Positions 1 to 7,536 are shown, counted from the stretch's first letter. The stretch is 7,878 nucleotides of DNA from an uncultured Selenomonadaceae bacterium (GCA_905236325.1 CAJOPJ010000207.1:1-7878); one strand, 5' to 3'. Notes: a model not told the origin generated them from the sequence alone. Made by a program: numbers and translations.

Positions 1-1241
1 ATTTCAACAGCCAACAAGTCCATAATAATGCCGTCCTTGTCAGTCGTCCAAACGCTTGCATCTTTGCAGAGGAAACTTGCTCCTGCAGATTCTTCGCCGC
101 CAAAGCCCATTGAACCATCAAACAAGCCATCAACAAACCATTTAAAGCCAACAGGTACTTCGCAAAGTTTTCTGCCGATTTCTTCAGCGACTTTATCAAT
201 CAAACTGCTTGAAACTAAAGTTTTGCCAATCATAGCGTCTTTACTCCAGCCGTCGCGGTGCGTGAATAAATATTTTATAGCAACTGCAAGATAGTGGTTA
301 GGATTCATCAAGCCTTGCGGAGTAACAATTCCGTGACGGTCGTAGTCAGTGTCATTACCAAACGCAATGTCGTAGTCGTCCTTCATTTTGATTAAATTAG
401 CCATTGCGAAAGGTGAGGAGCAGTCCATTCTGATTTTGCCATCATGGTCGGGCGGCATAAAGCTAAATGTGTAATCAATGTCTGGATTAACAACTGTGAT
501 TGGATTTTTAATTTTGTAAGTTTCATTAATCAAATCCCAGTAGAAAATACCACTGCCGCCGAGAGGGTCTGCACCGACTTTCAAACCTGAATTGATAACA
601 GCGTCCATATCAATGACTCTTGAAAGTCCTTCGACATAAGGTTTCATGTAGTCCATAAAATGAACATTGTCGAGCTTGATTGCGCGTTCAAATGGAATGC
701 GTTTAATTTTTTCAACGCCGGCTTTGATAAGTTCATTGGCGCGATTTTGGATTTTAGCTGTAGTTTCTGCACTTGCAGGTCCGCCTGTTATTGGGTCGTA
801 CTTAATACCGCCGTCGGTCGGTGGATTGTGTGAAGGCGTAATAACAATTCCGTCCGCCTTGTTGGCTTCTTTGCGTTCATAGTTGTGCGCCAAAATGATT
901 CTTGAAACAACAGGCGTTGGCACAGGCTTAAAATCTTCCTGCAGCACAATTTCAACATTATTGGCAGCCAAAACCTCAACGCAGGTTCTAAGTGCAGGTT
1001 CACTAAGTGCGTGAGTGTCCGCGCCAATATACAAAGGTCCTGTTACGCCTTCGGCTTTGCGGTGTTCAGCTACTGCTTGCGCGATTGCCAAAATATGCGT
1101 TTCATTGAAGGTGTGTAACATTGAATTGCCGCGATGTCCTGAAGTTCCGAACGATACGCCTTGCGTTTTGTTTTCAGGGTCTGGTGCAAGCGTGTAGTAG
1201 TCGCTTATCAACTTTGGCAAACTTACAACTTTTTTACTCAT
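1..1241 (-). CDS. pgm: Phosphoglucomutase, alpha-D-glucose-specific (3' end beyond window)
   Basis: Interconverts glucose-1-phosphate and glucose-6-phosphate in the cytoplasm, linking glycolysis to UDP-glucose, glycogen and cell-surface sugar synthesis. The reading frame gives 413 residues from ATG at 1241 and is still open at the window edge; the E. coli-type enzyme is about 546 residues, so roughly the last quarter is missing. Visible signatures: TSGHRG at residues 33-38, the phosphoserine loop TPSHNPP with Ser137 as the phosphorylated residue, the Mg-binding loop DTDYDR with Asp297, Asp299 and Asp301, and the sugar-binding loop GGEESAGAS with Glu383, Glu384 and Ser385. All lie in one uninterrupted frame. 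The start is supported by AGGAGG (1250-1255 on the minus strand) 8 bases upstream. It lies 72 bases after manB, in the same direction. The TPSHNPP and GEESA signatures place it in the Pgm subfamily rather than with ManB, GlmM or PgcA. Catalytic residues are intact. Confidence 0.96.
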   Translation of the reverse strand, partial: MSKKVVSLPKLISDYYTLAPDPENKTQGVSFGTSGHRGNSMLHTFNETHILAIAQAVAEHRKAEGVTGPLYIGADTHALSEPALRTCVEVLAANNVEIVLQEDFKPVPTPVVSRIILAHNYERKEANKADGIVITPSHNPPTDGGIKYDPITGGPASAETTAKIQNRANELIKAGVEKIKRIPFERAIKLDNVHFMDYMKPYVEGLSRVIDMDAVINSGLKVGADPLGGSGIFYWDLINETYKIKNPITVVNPDIDYTFSFMPPDHDGKIRMDCSSPFAMANLIKMKDDYDIAFGNDTDYDRHGIVTPQGLMNPNHYLAVAIKYLFTHRDGWSKDAMIGKTLVSSSLIDKVAEEIGRKLCEVPVGFKWFVDGLFDGSMGFGGEESAGASFLCKDASVWTTDKDGIIMDLLAVE

Positions 1242-1265
1242 GAAAAAATCCTCCTCACAAAATAA

Positions 1266-1271
1266 TTTATA
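1266..1271 (-). promoter_or_regulatory. Possible -10 element for pgm
   Basis: On the minus strand TATAAA (5 of 6 matches to TATAAT) lies 24 bases before the pgm start. At a 16-base spacer the -35 position reads TTTTCC, a poor match, and it falls inside the preceding hairpin. The stretch is A/T-rich, so such a hexamer could occur by chance. It is listed because pgm may need its own start if the hairpin just upstream reduces read-through from manB. Confidence 0.2.
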
Positions 1272-1277
1272 ATTGAT

Positions 1278-1309
1278 AATGGAAAGTGGAAAATTATTTC
1301 CACACCATT
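1278..1309 (-). terminator. Hairpin after manB; weak terminator or mRNA-processing structure
   Basis: Inverted repeat starting 5 bases downstream of the manB stop. The inner stem GTGGAAA/TTTCCAC is perfect (7 bp, 4-base loop, 1286-1303). An outer 5-bp stem AATGG/CCATT (1278-1282 with 1305-1309) continues it across a small asymmetric internal loop. On the minus strand it is followed by ATCAATTAT rather than a run of T, so it is not a canonical intrinsic terminator. It may stabilise the manB 3' end or give partial termination, leaving pgm at a different level from manB. Confidence 0.45.
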
Positions 1310-1313
1310 GATT

Positions 1314-2678
1314 TCAACTTCTGATTATGGATAAAATTTCGTCGCGCTTTGTTTCCATTAAAGCCTTGTCGCCTTTAGATTCTACATTAAGTCGGATATA
1401 GGGTTCTGTGCTTGAGCCGCGCAAATTAAATCGCCAAGTTGGATATTCAATGCTAATGCCGTCGATTTTTGTGACTGAGCCGCCATTGCTGTACAGAATT
1501 TCAATCTTAAGCATAAGTTCTTTAGCTTTTTTCATATTGTCAACTTTGGTATTGATTTCGCCGGACACAGGATATTTTTCAATTCTATCAGCAAGCAGTT
1601 CTGAAAGTTTCTTGCCGCTTTGGCTTAAAAGTTCCAAAACCAACAGCCAAGGTATCATCCCACTGTCGCAGTAGTAAAAGTCGCGAAAGTAATGATGTGC
1701 AGACATTTCGCCGCCATAAATTGCGTTTTCAGCGCGCATTTTTTCCTTGATATAAACATGACCTGACTTGCAGATAATAGGATTGCCGCCGTGACGCGTG
1801 ACGACTTCGATTGTGTTCCAAATGTTGCGCGGATCATAGATAATTTTTTCACCGGGATTTTTGCGCAGGAAGGATTCAGCTAAAAAACCAACCATGTAAT
1901 AGCCTTCAATGAAGTTGCCGCGTTCATCAAACATAAAACACCTGTCAAAGTCGCCGTCAAAAGCAATTCCGCAGTCAGCGTGATTTTTAATGACAGCCTT
2001 TGCAGTGTCGGCGCGTGCGTCTTGTAGCAGTGGATTTGGTACGCCATTTGGAAAATAGCCATTGGCATTGTTGTGTACTTTGATAATTTCAAGTGGCAGA
2101 AATTTTTCAAGTTCATTGATGATTGGACCTGCCGCGCCATTGCCTGTGTTAATTACAATTTTCAGTGGCTTTAGTTTTTTTATATCAATGTAGGACAAAA
2201 TTTTTTTAATGTAGTCGTGCAAAATATCAAGTCGATAAACTGTACCTGTTGCCTTTTTGAAGTTCCAGTCGCGCGAATCATCTTCAACAGCGTCGCGAAT
2301 ATCAAATAAGCCGCTATTCGGTCCTATCGGCTTTGAATCTTTTCTGACAAATTTCATGCCATTGTACTCGGCAGGATTGTGTGAGGCAGTAATCATAATT
2401 CCGCCATCAAATTTTTTAAAACCTGTTGTGAAGTAAATCATTTCTGTACCGCACTGACCAATGTCATAAACATCGCAACCGGACTCAGTTAAACCACGAA
2501 CCAACGCGTCAAAAATTGTCGGACCGGAAAGTCTGATATCGCGTCCGACTGCAATTTTTTTTGCTTTAAACAGCTCTGGGAAGACACGTCCAATTCGATA
2601 GGCTAAATCTTGATTTATTGTTTCGGGATAAATACCGCGAATGTCATATGGTCCAAAGCCGGCTGTGTTAATAGGCAT
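1314..2678 (-). CDS. manB: Phosphomannomutase (ManB/CpsG type)
   Basis: Interconverts mannose-6-phosphate and mannose-1-phosphate, the step before GDP-mannose and GDP-fucose; many relatives also accept glucose phosphates. At 454 residues it matches the usual length (E. coli CpsG is 456). Signatures in order: YDIRG at 11-15, the phosphoserine loop TASHNP at 97-102 with Ser99 catalytic, the Mg-binding loop DGDFDR at 241-246 (Asp241, Asp243, Asp245), the sugar-specificity loop GGEMSAHH at 322-329, and the C-terminal phosphate-binding RGSSTEP at 420-426. GEMSAHH marks the PMM/PGM branch, as opposed to GEESA in the neighbouring pgm. Long blocks read very like enterobacterial CpsG as I remember it, for example NTGNGAAGP and GIAFDGDFDRCF. 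The ATG at 2678 is supported by AAGGAG (2687-2692) 8 bases upstream. It begins 66 bases after the giant ATPase gene and precedes pgm. The main doubt is substrate preference (mannose versus dual mannose/glucose). Confidence 0.96.
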   Translation of the reverse strand: MPINTAGFGPYDIRGIYPETINQDLAYRIGRVFPELFKAKKIAVGRDIRLSGPTIFDALVRGLTESGCDVYDIGQCGTEMIYFTTGFKKFDGGIMITASHNPAEYNGMKFVRKDSKPIGPNSGLFDIRDAVEDDSRDWNFKKATGTVYRLDILHDYIKKILSYIDIKKLKPLKIVINTGNGAAGPIINELEKFLPLEIIKVHNNANGYFPNGVPNPLLQDARADTAKAVIKNHADCGIAFDGDFDRCFMFDERGNFIEGYYMVGFLAESFLRKNPGEKIIYDPRNIWNTIEVVTRHGGNPIICKSGHVYIKEKMRAENAIYGGEMSAHHYFRDFYYCDSGMIPWLLVLELLSQSGKKLSELLADRIEKYPVSGEINTKVDNMKKAKELMLKIEILYSNGGSVTKIDGISIEYPTWRFNLRGSSTEPYIRLNVESKGDKALMETKRDEILSIIRS

Positions 2679-2720
2679 GAAAATTTCTCCTTACCAGATT
2701 TTATTTGACAGCTAATTTCG

Positions 2721-2748
2721 ATAATAAAAAAATTTTTCCTTTTTTTAA
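2721..2748 (-). promoter_or_regulatory. Candidate sigma-70-type promoter for manB
   Basis: On the minus strand TTAAAA (2743-2748, 4 of 6 to TTGACA) is followed after 16 bases by TATTAT (2721-2726, 5 of 6 to TATAAT), 42 bases before the manB start. The -35 overlaps the stop codon of the ATPase gene. If real, manB and pgm can be transcribed independently of the giant gene. The region is mostly A and T, so chance matches are likely. Confidence 0.35.
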
Positions 2749-5700
2749 GTTTCAGTTTTTGAAATTCCAAAAGCGTCAAGTTTTTGAGTCACATCATTTT
2801 CATCTTTGCCCATCATCTGCCAAAAGCTGTAGCGATTAAATTCAAATTTGTCATCGACACGCCGGAGCAAATTCAATAAAACCATTTCCTCAAGCAAGGC
2901 GGCTAAATTAGCGTCGGAAAGATTGGTAATTTTTTCAACGCCGCACATTGCGCAGGTGTCGCGAATATCAGCAGCTGAAACTGCAATTGGACTGCCCATT
3001 TCATAGTACAAAAGCGCAATAGACAAGGCGATAATTTCATAGTAATTGTCGTCGTCCAAACTTAAAGTCAGAAAGAATCTTTGCTTAATTTCAGCTAAAA
3101 AATCAGGTGCGCCAAGCAGAGATTTTAAATAGTTGGCATCCAAAGGATAAGGCGGATTTTTAGTAACATCGAACTTGTGATTGTCATAATTGGTTGTCAG
3201 AGATTCAACCAGCATTTTGCAGTAGTATTGAATCAAGCCAGGATAGTAATTTGCGCGGCTGAAAATTGCGCTGGGAATTGCCTTGTCAGTTATTATAAAG
3301 CCAAGATAGTTAAGCACGCTCAAAAGTCGCAGAGCGTCAGTCGGCTTGAAAGGTAAAACAGTCAAGTGGTTTAAATTGCCAAAGCCGCTGTTTTGTTCAA
3401 AGCGTATGACTTTATGTAAACCTGCCAAAACAAATTTGAACTTGCCGGAAAAAGCTACTAAAATTTCGCGCAAAATATCAATCACAAATTCAGAATTGGA
3501 CTGACTTAAAAATGCATCGCTTTCGTCCATTAAGAGCAGCAGTTTTTGAATTTTTTTACTGCTAAGCAATTTGTGTATTTCAAATGAAAAATCTTGCCAG
3601 GAATTAACTTTACCAATTAACTTTGCATTTTGAAGTTCAAAGGCGATTTTGCGTAAAGCGTCCGAAGTCGTCAGATTTTTTAAATCAATAAAAAATGCAT
3701 AACTGCCTTTTGTCGGATTATTTTCAATGCGCCAAACATGACGCAAAAGCGCAGATTTACCAAGTTGTCTTCCGCCATAAACAAAAACCGGTCCTTGCAT
3801 ATCGCGCAGTTTATCAAGTTCTTCTGCGCGACCGATAAACATTTCCGGCGGAACGGAGCCAACAGCTACAAATGGTTGAATTCTGGCAAATGGAACGCAA
3901 ACTTGCAAAAGGCGTTTTTGGCGATTAGCGTCATCAAAAAATGCTAAATACAAAGCCATTACAGTATCAATCAGCAAGGTGTCTTTTAGCGTTGGCGTTT
4001 GCTTGAAGATTTTGGCTAATTTGCGCCGCTCAGGTAAAGTCAAGCTGCTGTCCAACAGACAAATTGTCGGCAAGTCAGATTTTGCTTCCAACAAAACCTG
4101 CGCGATATTTTCATAACTTCTGCGACTTGTTAAGCAAATAACTTCAAGTCCGCGCGGCTTTAGTTCACTGCCAAATGCTTTAATTGGGTGTGGAAAATTT
4201 ACAATCTGACGCGCTGCCTCAAAGTCATAGGTAAATATTTTTTGATTTGGTGAAATAATATTGCGGCTTTTAAGTTTCATTCCGGAAAAACCTAAATGCT
4301 TTAATATTTCACCAACACCGATTTCGGCTGCGCCGGTTTGTCCTGAATGAACAAGTTGCCAACCGTGTGCAAAGTCGATTGAATTTTGTGTCTGCCTATT
4401 CACTTTACCGGTGTATTCAATACGCTGTTTAAAGGCATTTTCAACTGCGCCGCCGGAACTTTCTATCGCCCTGAACAAAACTTCATATTCGCTCAGAAAA
4501 TTTAACAGCGTTTGGTTTTCTGCAATATCAAATTCAACTTCCTCGCCATTTTCAAGTCTGTTTATATAATCTTCCGCAACAATCAAGTCGCCGGATTCTA
4601 CCAACTGCTCAATAAAAGCCTTGTTTTGCGCATTTAAATTTTCCAATCTGTTTAACAACAAGGCTTTTTGTGGTTGTATTGATTTTGCTATTTCTGCACT
4701 GCAAAGACGCAAAAATTTTTTGTACTGACCAACATTGCGCGTCGCCAAGAAATGCTTTTTGGCTGCGCCTTGTGAACTAATCAAGCGACTGACTTCTGTA
4801 TCTGATAAGCCGCTCACTGTCAAAGTGTTTAAAAATTCACTGCTTAGCTTTTCAATCTGACGCGGGGCTTGACGCTCCATCGCTGTCAATTTGCGCTTTA
4901 ATTCTTCCGCCGAAATTTCCAATTCTGTAAGATAATATTTAGCCAATGAGCGCAAAGAACCACAATCATAATTACGCAAACAATTTTCATATGCCAGTAA
5001 TAAATTTGTCTTAAATTCCTGACTTCTATAACTTTCCTCAAAAGCCTTAGTTCTTTCCCAAAGTGATTCGCCTTGAAGATTAAAACAACTTACGCGCGGC
5101 AAATTATTTACCATTTCTATATAATCTTTGCCAAGCAAACATTCTTTGTAACTGAATTGGAAATTTTTGCCTTGAAGCATTGCCATAAGTCTTTTTACAA
5201 ACAGTTTCAATGCCAGCTGACCTAAATTGTCGCCTTCCAATTTTTCAAGCCTTGCGTCCAATTCAACTGCTAAATTTAAAGCACTTTCCAAAGGCAGTTG
5301 AATATTTTTTACTTTATGCGGCTCTGTCGCTTTAACATAATTTGTCAATGCGATCAGCACTTTAAGTATATGTTCAGCAAGCCTTTGTCGCTTTAACTTT
5401 GTGCTGGGAACATTTTGCAGCTTAAATTCTTCATCGACAAAATCTTCTATTGCCAAGAAATCAAAATTACTTTCTTCAGCTATTTTAACTTCTTCCAACT
5501 TCACGCCTTCAAATTTTTTGCAAAATTGTAATATTTCCTCACGGCTGACTTTTTCTAGGCTTAAATATTTTCTGACTTTGCCTTCCTTGCCGAACATATC
5601 TTGCATTAAGTTACGCAAATTTTTGTGTCTTTGCGCAAAAATCATCAGCTCTGTTTCTTTAATAACTTCAGCAATATTTTCTGTTGCTTGCGATTTTGAT

Positions 5701-7451
5701 ATTCCTTGCGGTTCATTCAAACTGATTACTTCAGCAAATCCTACGCCATTTTTTATTGCATATTCTGCAAACAATTTTATCAACTTCAAAGCGTGCGGAT
5801 ATTTTTTTAAAATTTTGCTTGCAAGTACAGAATCAATATTGCTTTTTATTTTATTTAATTTCGGCGCGTAATAATTTTTTATCATCACTGCCAAATTTAA
5901 ATATTCAAAAACCACCTCATAGCCCGATACTTTCGACTTCCAAAACTCCATTGTGTCATAATGCAGCCACTTTTTTTCTGACATTGGATCATCAAAAATA
6001 TAAGCCAAAGCTCTTGCAAATTTCTCAACATTATCGCCTTCGCCGGTCTTGAATCTTGATTGATAGTCACTTGCTGCGTTCATTATCAAAACTGCTAATT
6101 CAATTTTGCCTTGCCGTAACCAATAGGTTGCTCTTTCAACTGCAGTTTGCAGATTGGTAGTTGATAATTTATTGTTTTCAGTTGGCAGATTGACTTGCGG
6201 CAATTGATTGACTGCAGGTTTATCAAGCCTTTCGCCTGTCATATCAAATAAGCCATCCAAAGTAAACATAAAAAATTTCAGGTATCTGAATTTGAAAGTA
6301 TCGAACATTTTTAGCCACAGAATATCATTACGCAACCAGCCAAACAGATAAACAGCTTTGATTTTGACATTATCAGCAAGGAGCTTTTCAATCAGCAATT
6401 TGAATTTTGAAATTCTGTAGGCCCAATCGGAACCCAGAGCCAACATAGAAAATAAAACCACAACTTGATTGTTAGGTAAATTGAGTAAGCCGGCGGAAAG
6501 TTCAGGACAAAATTTAATTTGATCACTGTACAGAAAGATAGGCGCAGCTTGCAGGAAGAATAACAATTCCAAAAAATGCGCGTCAGTTTGCAAAGATAAA
6601 GCGCGAAGATGAAAAGTGTGAGCGCAAAGCTCCAAACCAAAGTCATTCAGGAAATAAAATACAACGCCGCGCCAAGAAATTTTATCAACAACGCCGGAAT
6701 CAAACAGCATATTCAGCAGTTCAGGCTCAGCCGGAAAATTAAAAATGTCAGCCTGCGATTGAACAACAATGCGCGTTTTAATAAGCCGCATAAAAAAATC
6801 AGATTTGTCCAAAGGCAAAGTGGCGTTAAAATCAGGTGCGTTGGTTTGAATTGTAAAATCAGATTCAGCGACCTCAACAAGCGCAGTATCAGGCAAAAAA
6901 TTATCAAATTTAATAAGCGTCTGATTGATTTTTTGAATTGAAGGCTCCGGCAAATCAACATTGAAAGTTTCAAAAGTAACATCTTGAGTGGCAGGCATTT
7001 CGATTTCAGGAAGCCTAGGCGTAAAATGCAAAATGTTCAAAGTCAAAGCGTAAGCTAAAAGCGGCGTATCGGAAAATAACTTGGCGATTTTGATAAAATC
7101 TTGCGCGTCGAAATTATTTTTTGCAATTGCGTCGCTGAGAATTAAAAATTTATCAGCCTGTTCGACAAGAATATCAAGTTCGCTGTCTTTGAAGTTATTA
7201 AAAACATTCTGCGCTGCTGATTTGATATTTTCAACAGCATTTTTAACCTTGCTGTCGTCAGAATTAACTTGAAGGTGCGTAAAGTTATTCAAAATTTCCA
7301 AGATAATTTGCCTGTAATTTTTAGCTTCAAAGTCCAAGATAGATTTTTGCATTAAATCAAAAGCCGAAAGCAATGATTCCAATTCAGGTTTATCAGACTT
7401 CATTTTTTCAAGAACATTGCGCATTTCGGCTATTGTTTGCCAAGTCATCAA
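2745..7451 (-). CDS. Giant STAND-like P-loop ATPase, function unknown
   Basis: A single open frame of 1568 residues. ATPase core near the C-terminus: a PPEMFIGRAEEL entry motif at 1201-1212, as in STAND and ORC/Cdc6-type ATPases; Walker A GGRQLGKS at 1226-1233 (Lys1232, Ser1233); Walker B LLLLMDE at 1304-1310 (Asp1309, Glu1310); sensor-like FKFVLAGLHKV at 1338-1348; and NYYPGLIQYY at 1401-1410, resembling the STAND lid Pro motif. Residues about 1455-1560 look like a winged helix. Just before the core, about 1040-1195 alternates strands and helices (HPIKAFGSE, PTICLLDSSL) and ends in VPFARIQPF. From memory, large actinobacterial and myxobacterial ATPases share this module plus core. Residues 1-1000 are mostly helical with no domain I recognise. 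No signal peptide or convincing membrane segment, so probably cytoplasmic. It likely switches state on ATP binding after sensing something through the long N-terminal part; defence, stress sensing or regulation are all possible and unproven. It is flanked by ilvC (terminator between) and manB. The start could be TTG at 7451 or ATG at 7448. Confidence 0.88.
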   Translation of the reverse strand: MMTWQTIAEMRNVLEKMKSDKPELESLLSAFDLMQKSILDFEAKNYRQIILEILNNFTHLQVNSDDSKVKNAVENIKSAAQNVFNNFKDSELDILVEQADKFLILSDAIAKNNFDAQDFIKIAKLFSDTPLLAYALTLNILHFTPRLPEIEMPATQDVTFETFNVDLPEPSIQKINQTLIKFDNFLPDTALVEVAESDFTIQTNAPDFNATLPLDKSDFFMRLIKTRIVVQSQADIFNFPAEPELLNMLFDSGVVDKISWRGVVFYFLNDFGLELCAHTFHLRALSLQTDAHFLELLFFLQAAPIFLYSDQIKFCPELSAGLLNLPNNQVVVLFSMLALGSDWAYRISKFKLLIEKLLADNVKIKAVYLFGWLRNDILWLKMFDTFKFRYLKFFMFTLDGLFDMTGERLDKPAVNQLPQVNLPTENNKLSTTNLQTAVERATYWLRQGKIELAVLIMNAASDYQSRFKTGEGDNVEKFARALAYIFDDPMSEKKWLHYDTMEFWKSKVSGYEVVFEYLNLAVMIKNYYAPKLNKIKSNIDSVLASKILKKYPHALKLIKLFAEYAIKNGVGFAEVISLNEPQGISKSQATENIAEVIKETELMIFAQRHKNLRNLMQDMFGKEGKVRKYLSLEKVSREEILQFCKKFEGVKLEEVKIAEESNFDFLAIEDFVDEEFKLQNVPSTKLKRQRLAEHILKVLIALTNYVKATEPHKVKNIQLPLESALNLAVELDARLEKLEGDNLGQLALKLFVKRLMAMLQGKNFQFSYKECLLGKDYIEMVNNLPRVSCFNLQGESLWERTKAFEESYRSQEFKTNLLLAYENCLRNYDCGSLRSLAKYYLTELEISAEELKRKLTAMERQAPRQIEKLSSEFLNTLTVSGLSDTEVSRLISSQGAAKKHFLATRNVGQYKKFLRLCSAEIAKSIQPQKALLLNRLENLNAQNKAFIEQLVESGDLIVAEDYINRLENGEEVEFDIAENQTLLNFLSEYEVLFRAIESSGGAVENAFKQRIEYTGKVNRQTQNSIDFAHGWQLVHSGQTGAAEIGVGEILKHLGFSGMKLKSRNIISPNQKIFTYDFEAARQIVNFPHPIKAFGSELKPRGLEVICLTSRRSYENIAQVLLEAKSDLPTICLLDSSLTLPERRKLAKIFKQTPTLKDTLLIDTVMALYLAFFDDANRQKRLLQVCVPFARIQPFVAVGSVPPEMFIGRAEELDKLRDMQGPVFVYGGRQLGKSALLRHVWRIENNPTKGSYAFFIDLKNLTTSDALRKIAFELQNAKLIGKVNSWQDFSFEIHKLLSSKKIQKLLLLMDESDAFLSQSNSEFVIDILREILVAFSGKFKFVLAGLHKVIRFEQNSGFGNLNHLTVLPFKPTDALRLLSVLNYLGFIITDKAIPSAIFSRANYYPGLIQYYCKMLVESLTTNYDNHKFDVTKNPPYPLDANYLKSLLGAPDFLAEIKQRFFLTLSLDDDNYYEIIALSIALLYYEMGSPIAVSAADIRDTCAMCGVEKITNLSDANLAALLEEMVLLNLLRRVDDKFEFNRYSFWQMMGKDENDVTQKLDAFGISKTET

Positions 7452-7459
7452 AGTTAATT

Positions 7460-7467
7460 CCTCCCTT
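7460..7467 (-). promoter_or_regulatory. Ribosome binding site of the giant ATPase gene
   Basis: AAGGGAGG on the minus strand. It is 8 bases from a TTG codon (7451-7449) and 11 from the directly following ATG (7448-7446). The pgm and manB sites here both sit 8 bases from their ATG, so spacing favours TTG, whereas codon preference favours ATG. The two choices differ by one residue. Confidence 0.8.
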
Positions 7468-7476
7468 CAAATTAGT

Positions 7477-7515
7477 AAAAAAAATAGTTGTCAGAAATCA
7501 GCTAAATCTGACAAC
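7477..7515 (-). terminator. Intrinsic terminator of ilvC
   Basis: On the minus strand a perfect 9-bp stem GTTGTCAGA/TCTGACAAC (7507-7515 with 7487-7495) encloses an 11-base loop. After two bases (TA) comes a run of eight T (7484-7477). It begins about 20 bases after the ilvC stop and ends about 25 bases before the start of the giant ATPase gene. It works in one direction only, as no T run follows on the plus strand. Confidence 0.9.
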
Positions 7516-7536
7516 CAATAACCTGATATGAGGCAG

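Noticed and set aside
2705..2710. TTGACA on the plus strand upstream of the manB start region
   Set aside because: No plausible -10 follows at 16-18 bases and there is no plus-strand gene downstream for it to serve.
2718..2747. Possible terminator after the giant gene (A-run, GG, A-run, T-run)
   Set aside because: The only stem possible is A/T with no G-C pairs, too weak to terminate; read-through into manB stays possible.
2940..2957. CxxC (Cys1500, Cys1503) near the C-terminus as a zinc site
   Set aside because: There is no second Cys/His pair nearby, and the stretch fits a winged-helix helix better.
5368..5390. R-x5-H (Arg688 to His694) as a possible HEPN RNase motif
   Set aside because: It lacks the usual polar residue after Arg, is a single chance-level match in a Lys/Arg-rich helix, and has no supporting HEPN context.
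5401..5871. 156-codon plus-strand open frame inside the giant ATPase gene
   Set aside because: It lies fully antisense to a long, motif-bearing gene, has a low-complexity Ser/Ile/Phe/Leu composition typical of an antisense shadow, and shows no recognisable domain.
6511..6580. Hydrophobic stretch around residues 292-313 as a membrane segment
   Set aside because: It is short, interrupted by Glu, Gln, Asp and Pro, and sits among amphipathic helices; a buried core helix is more likely.
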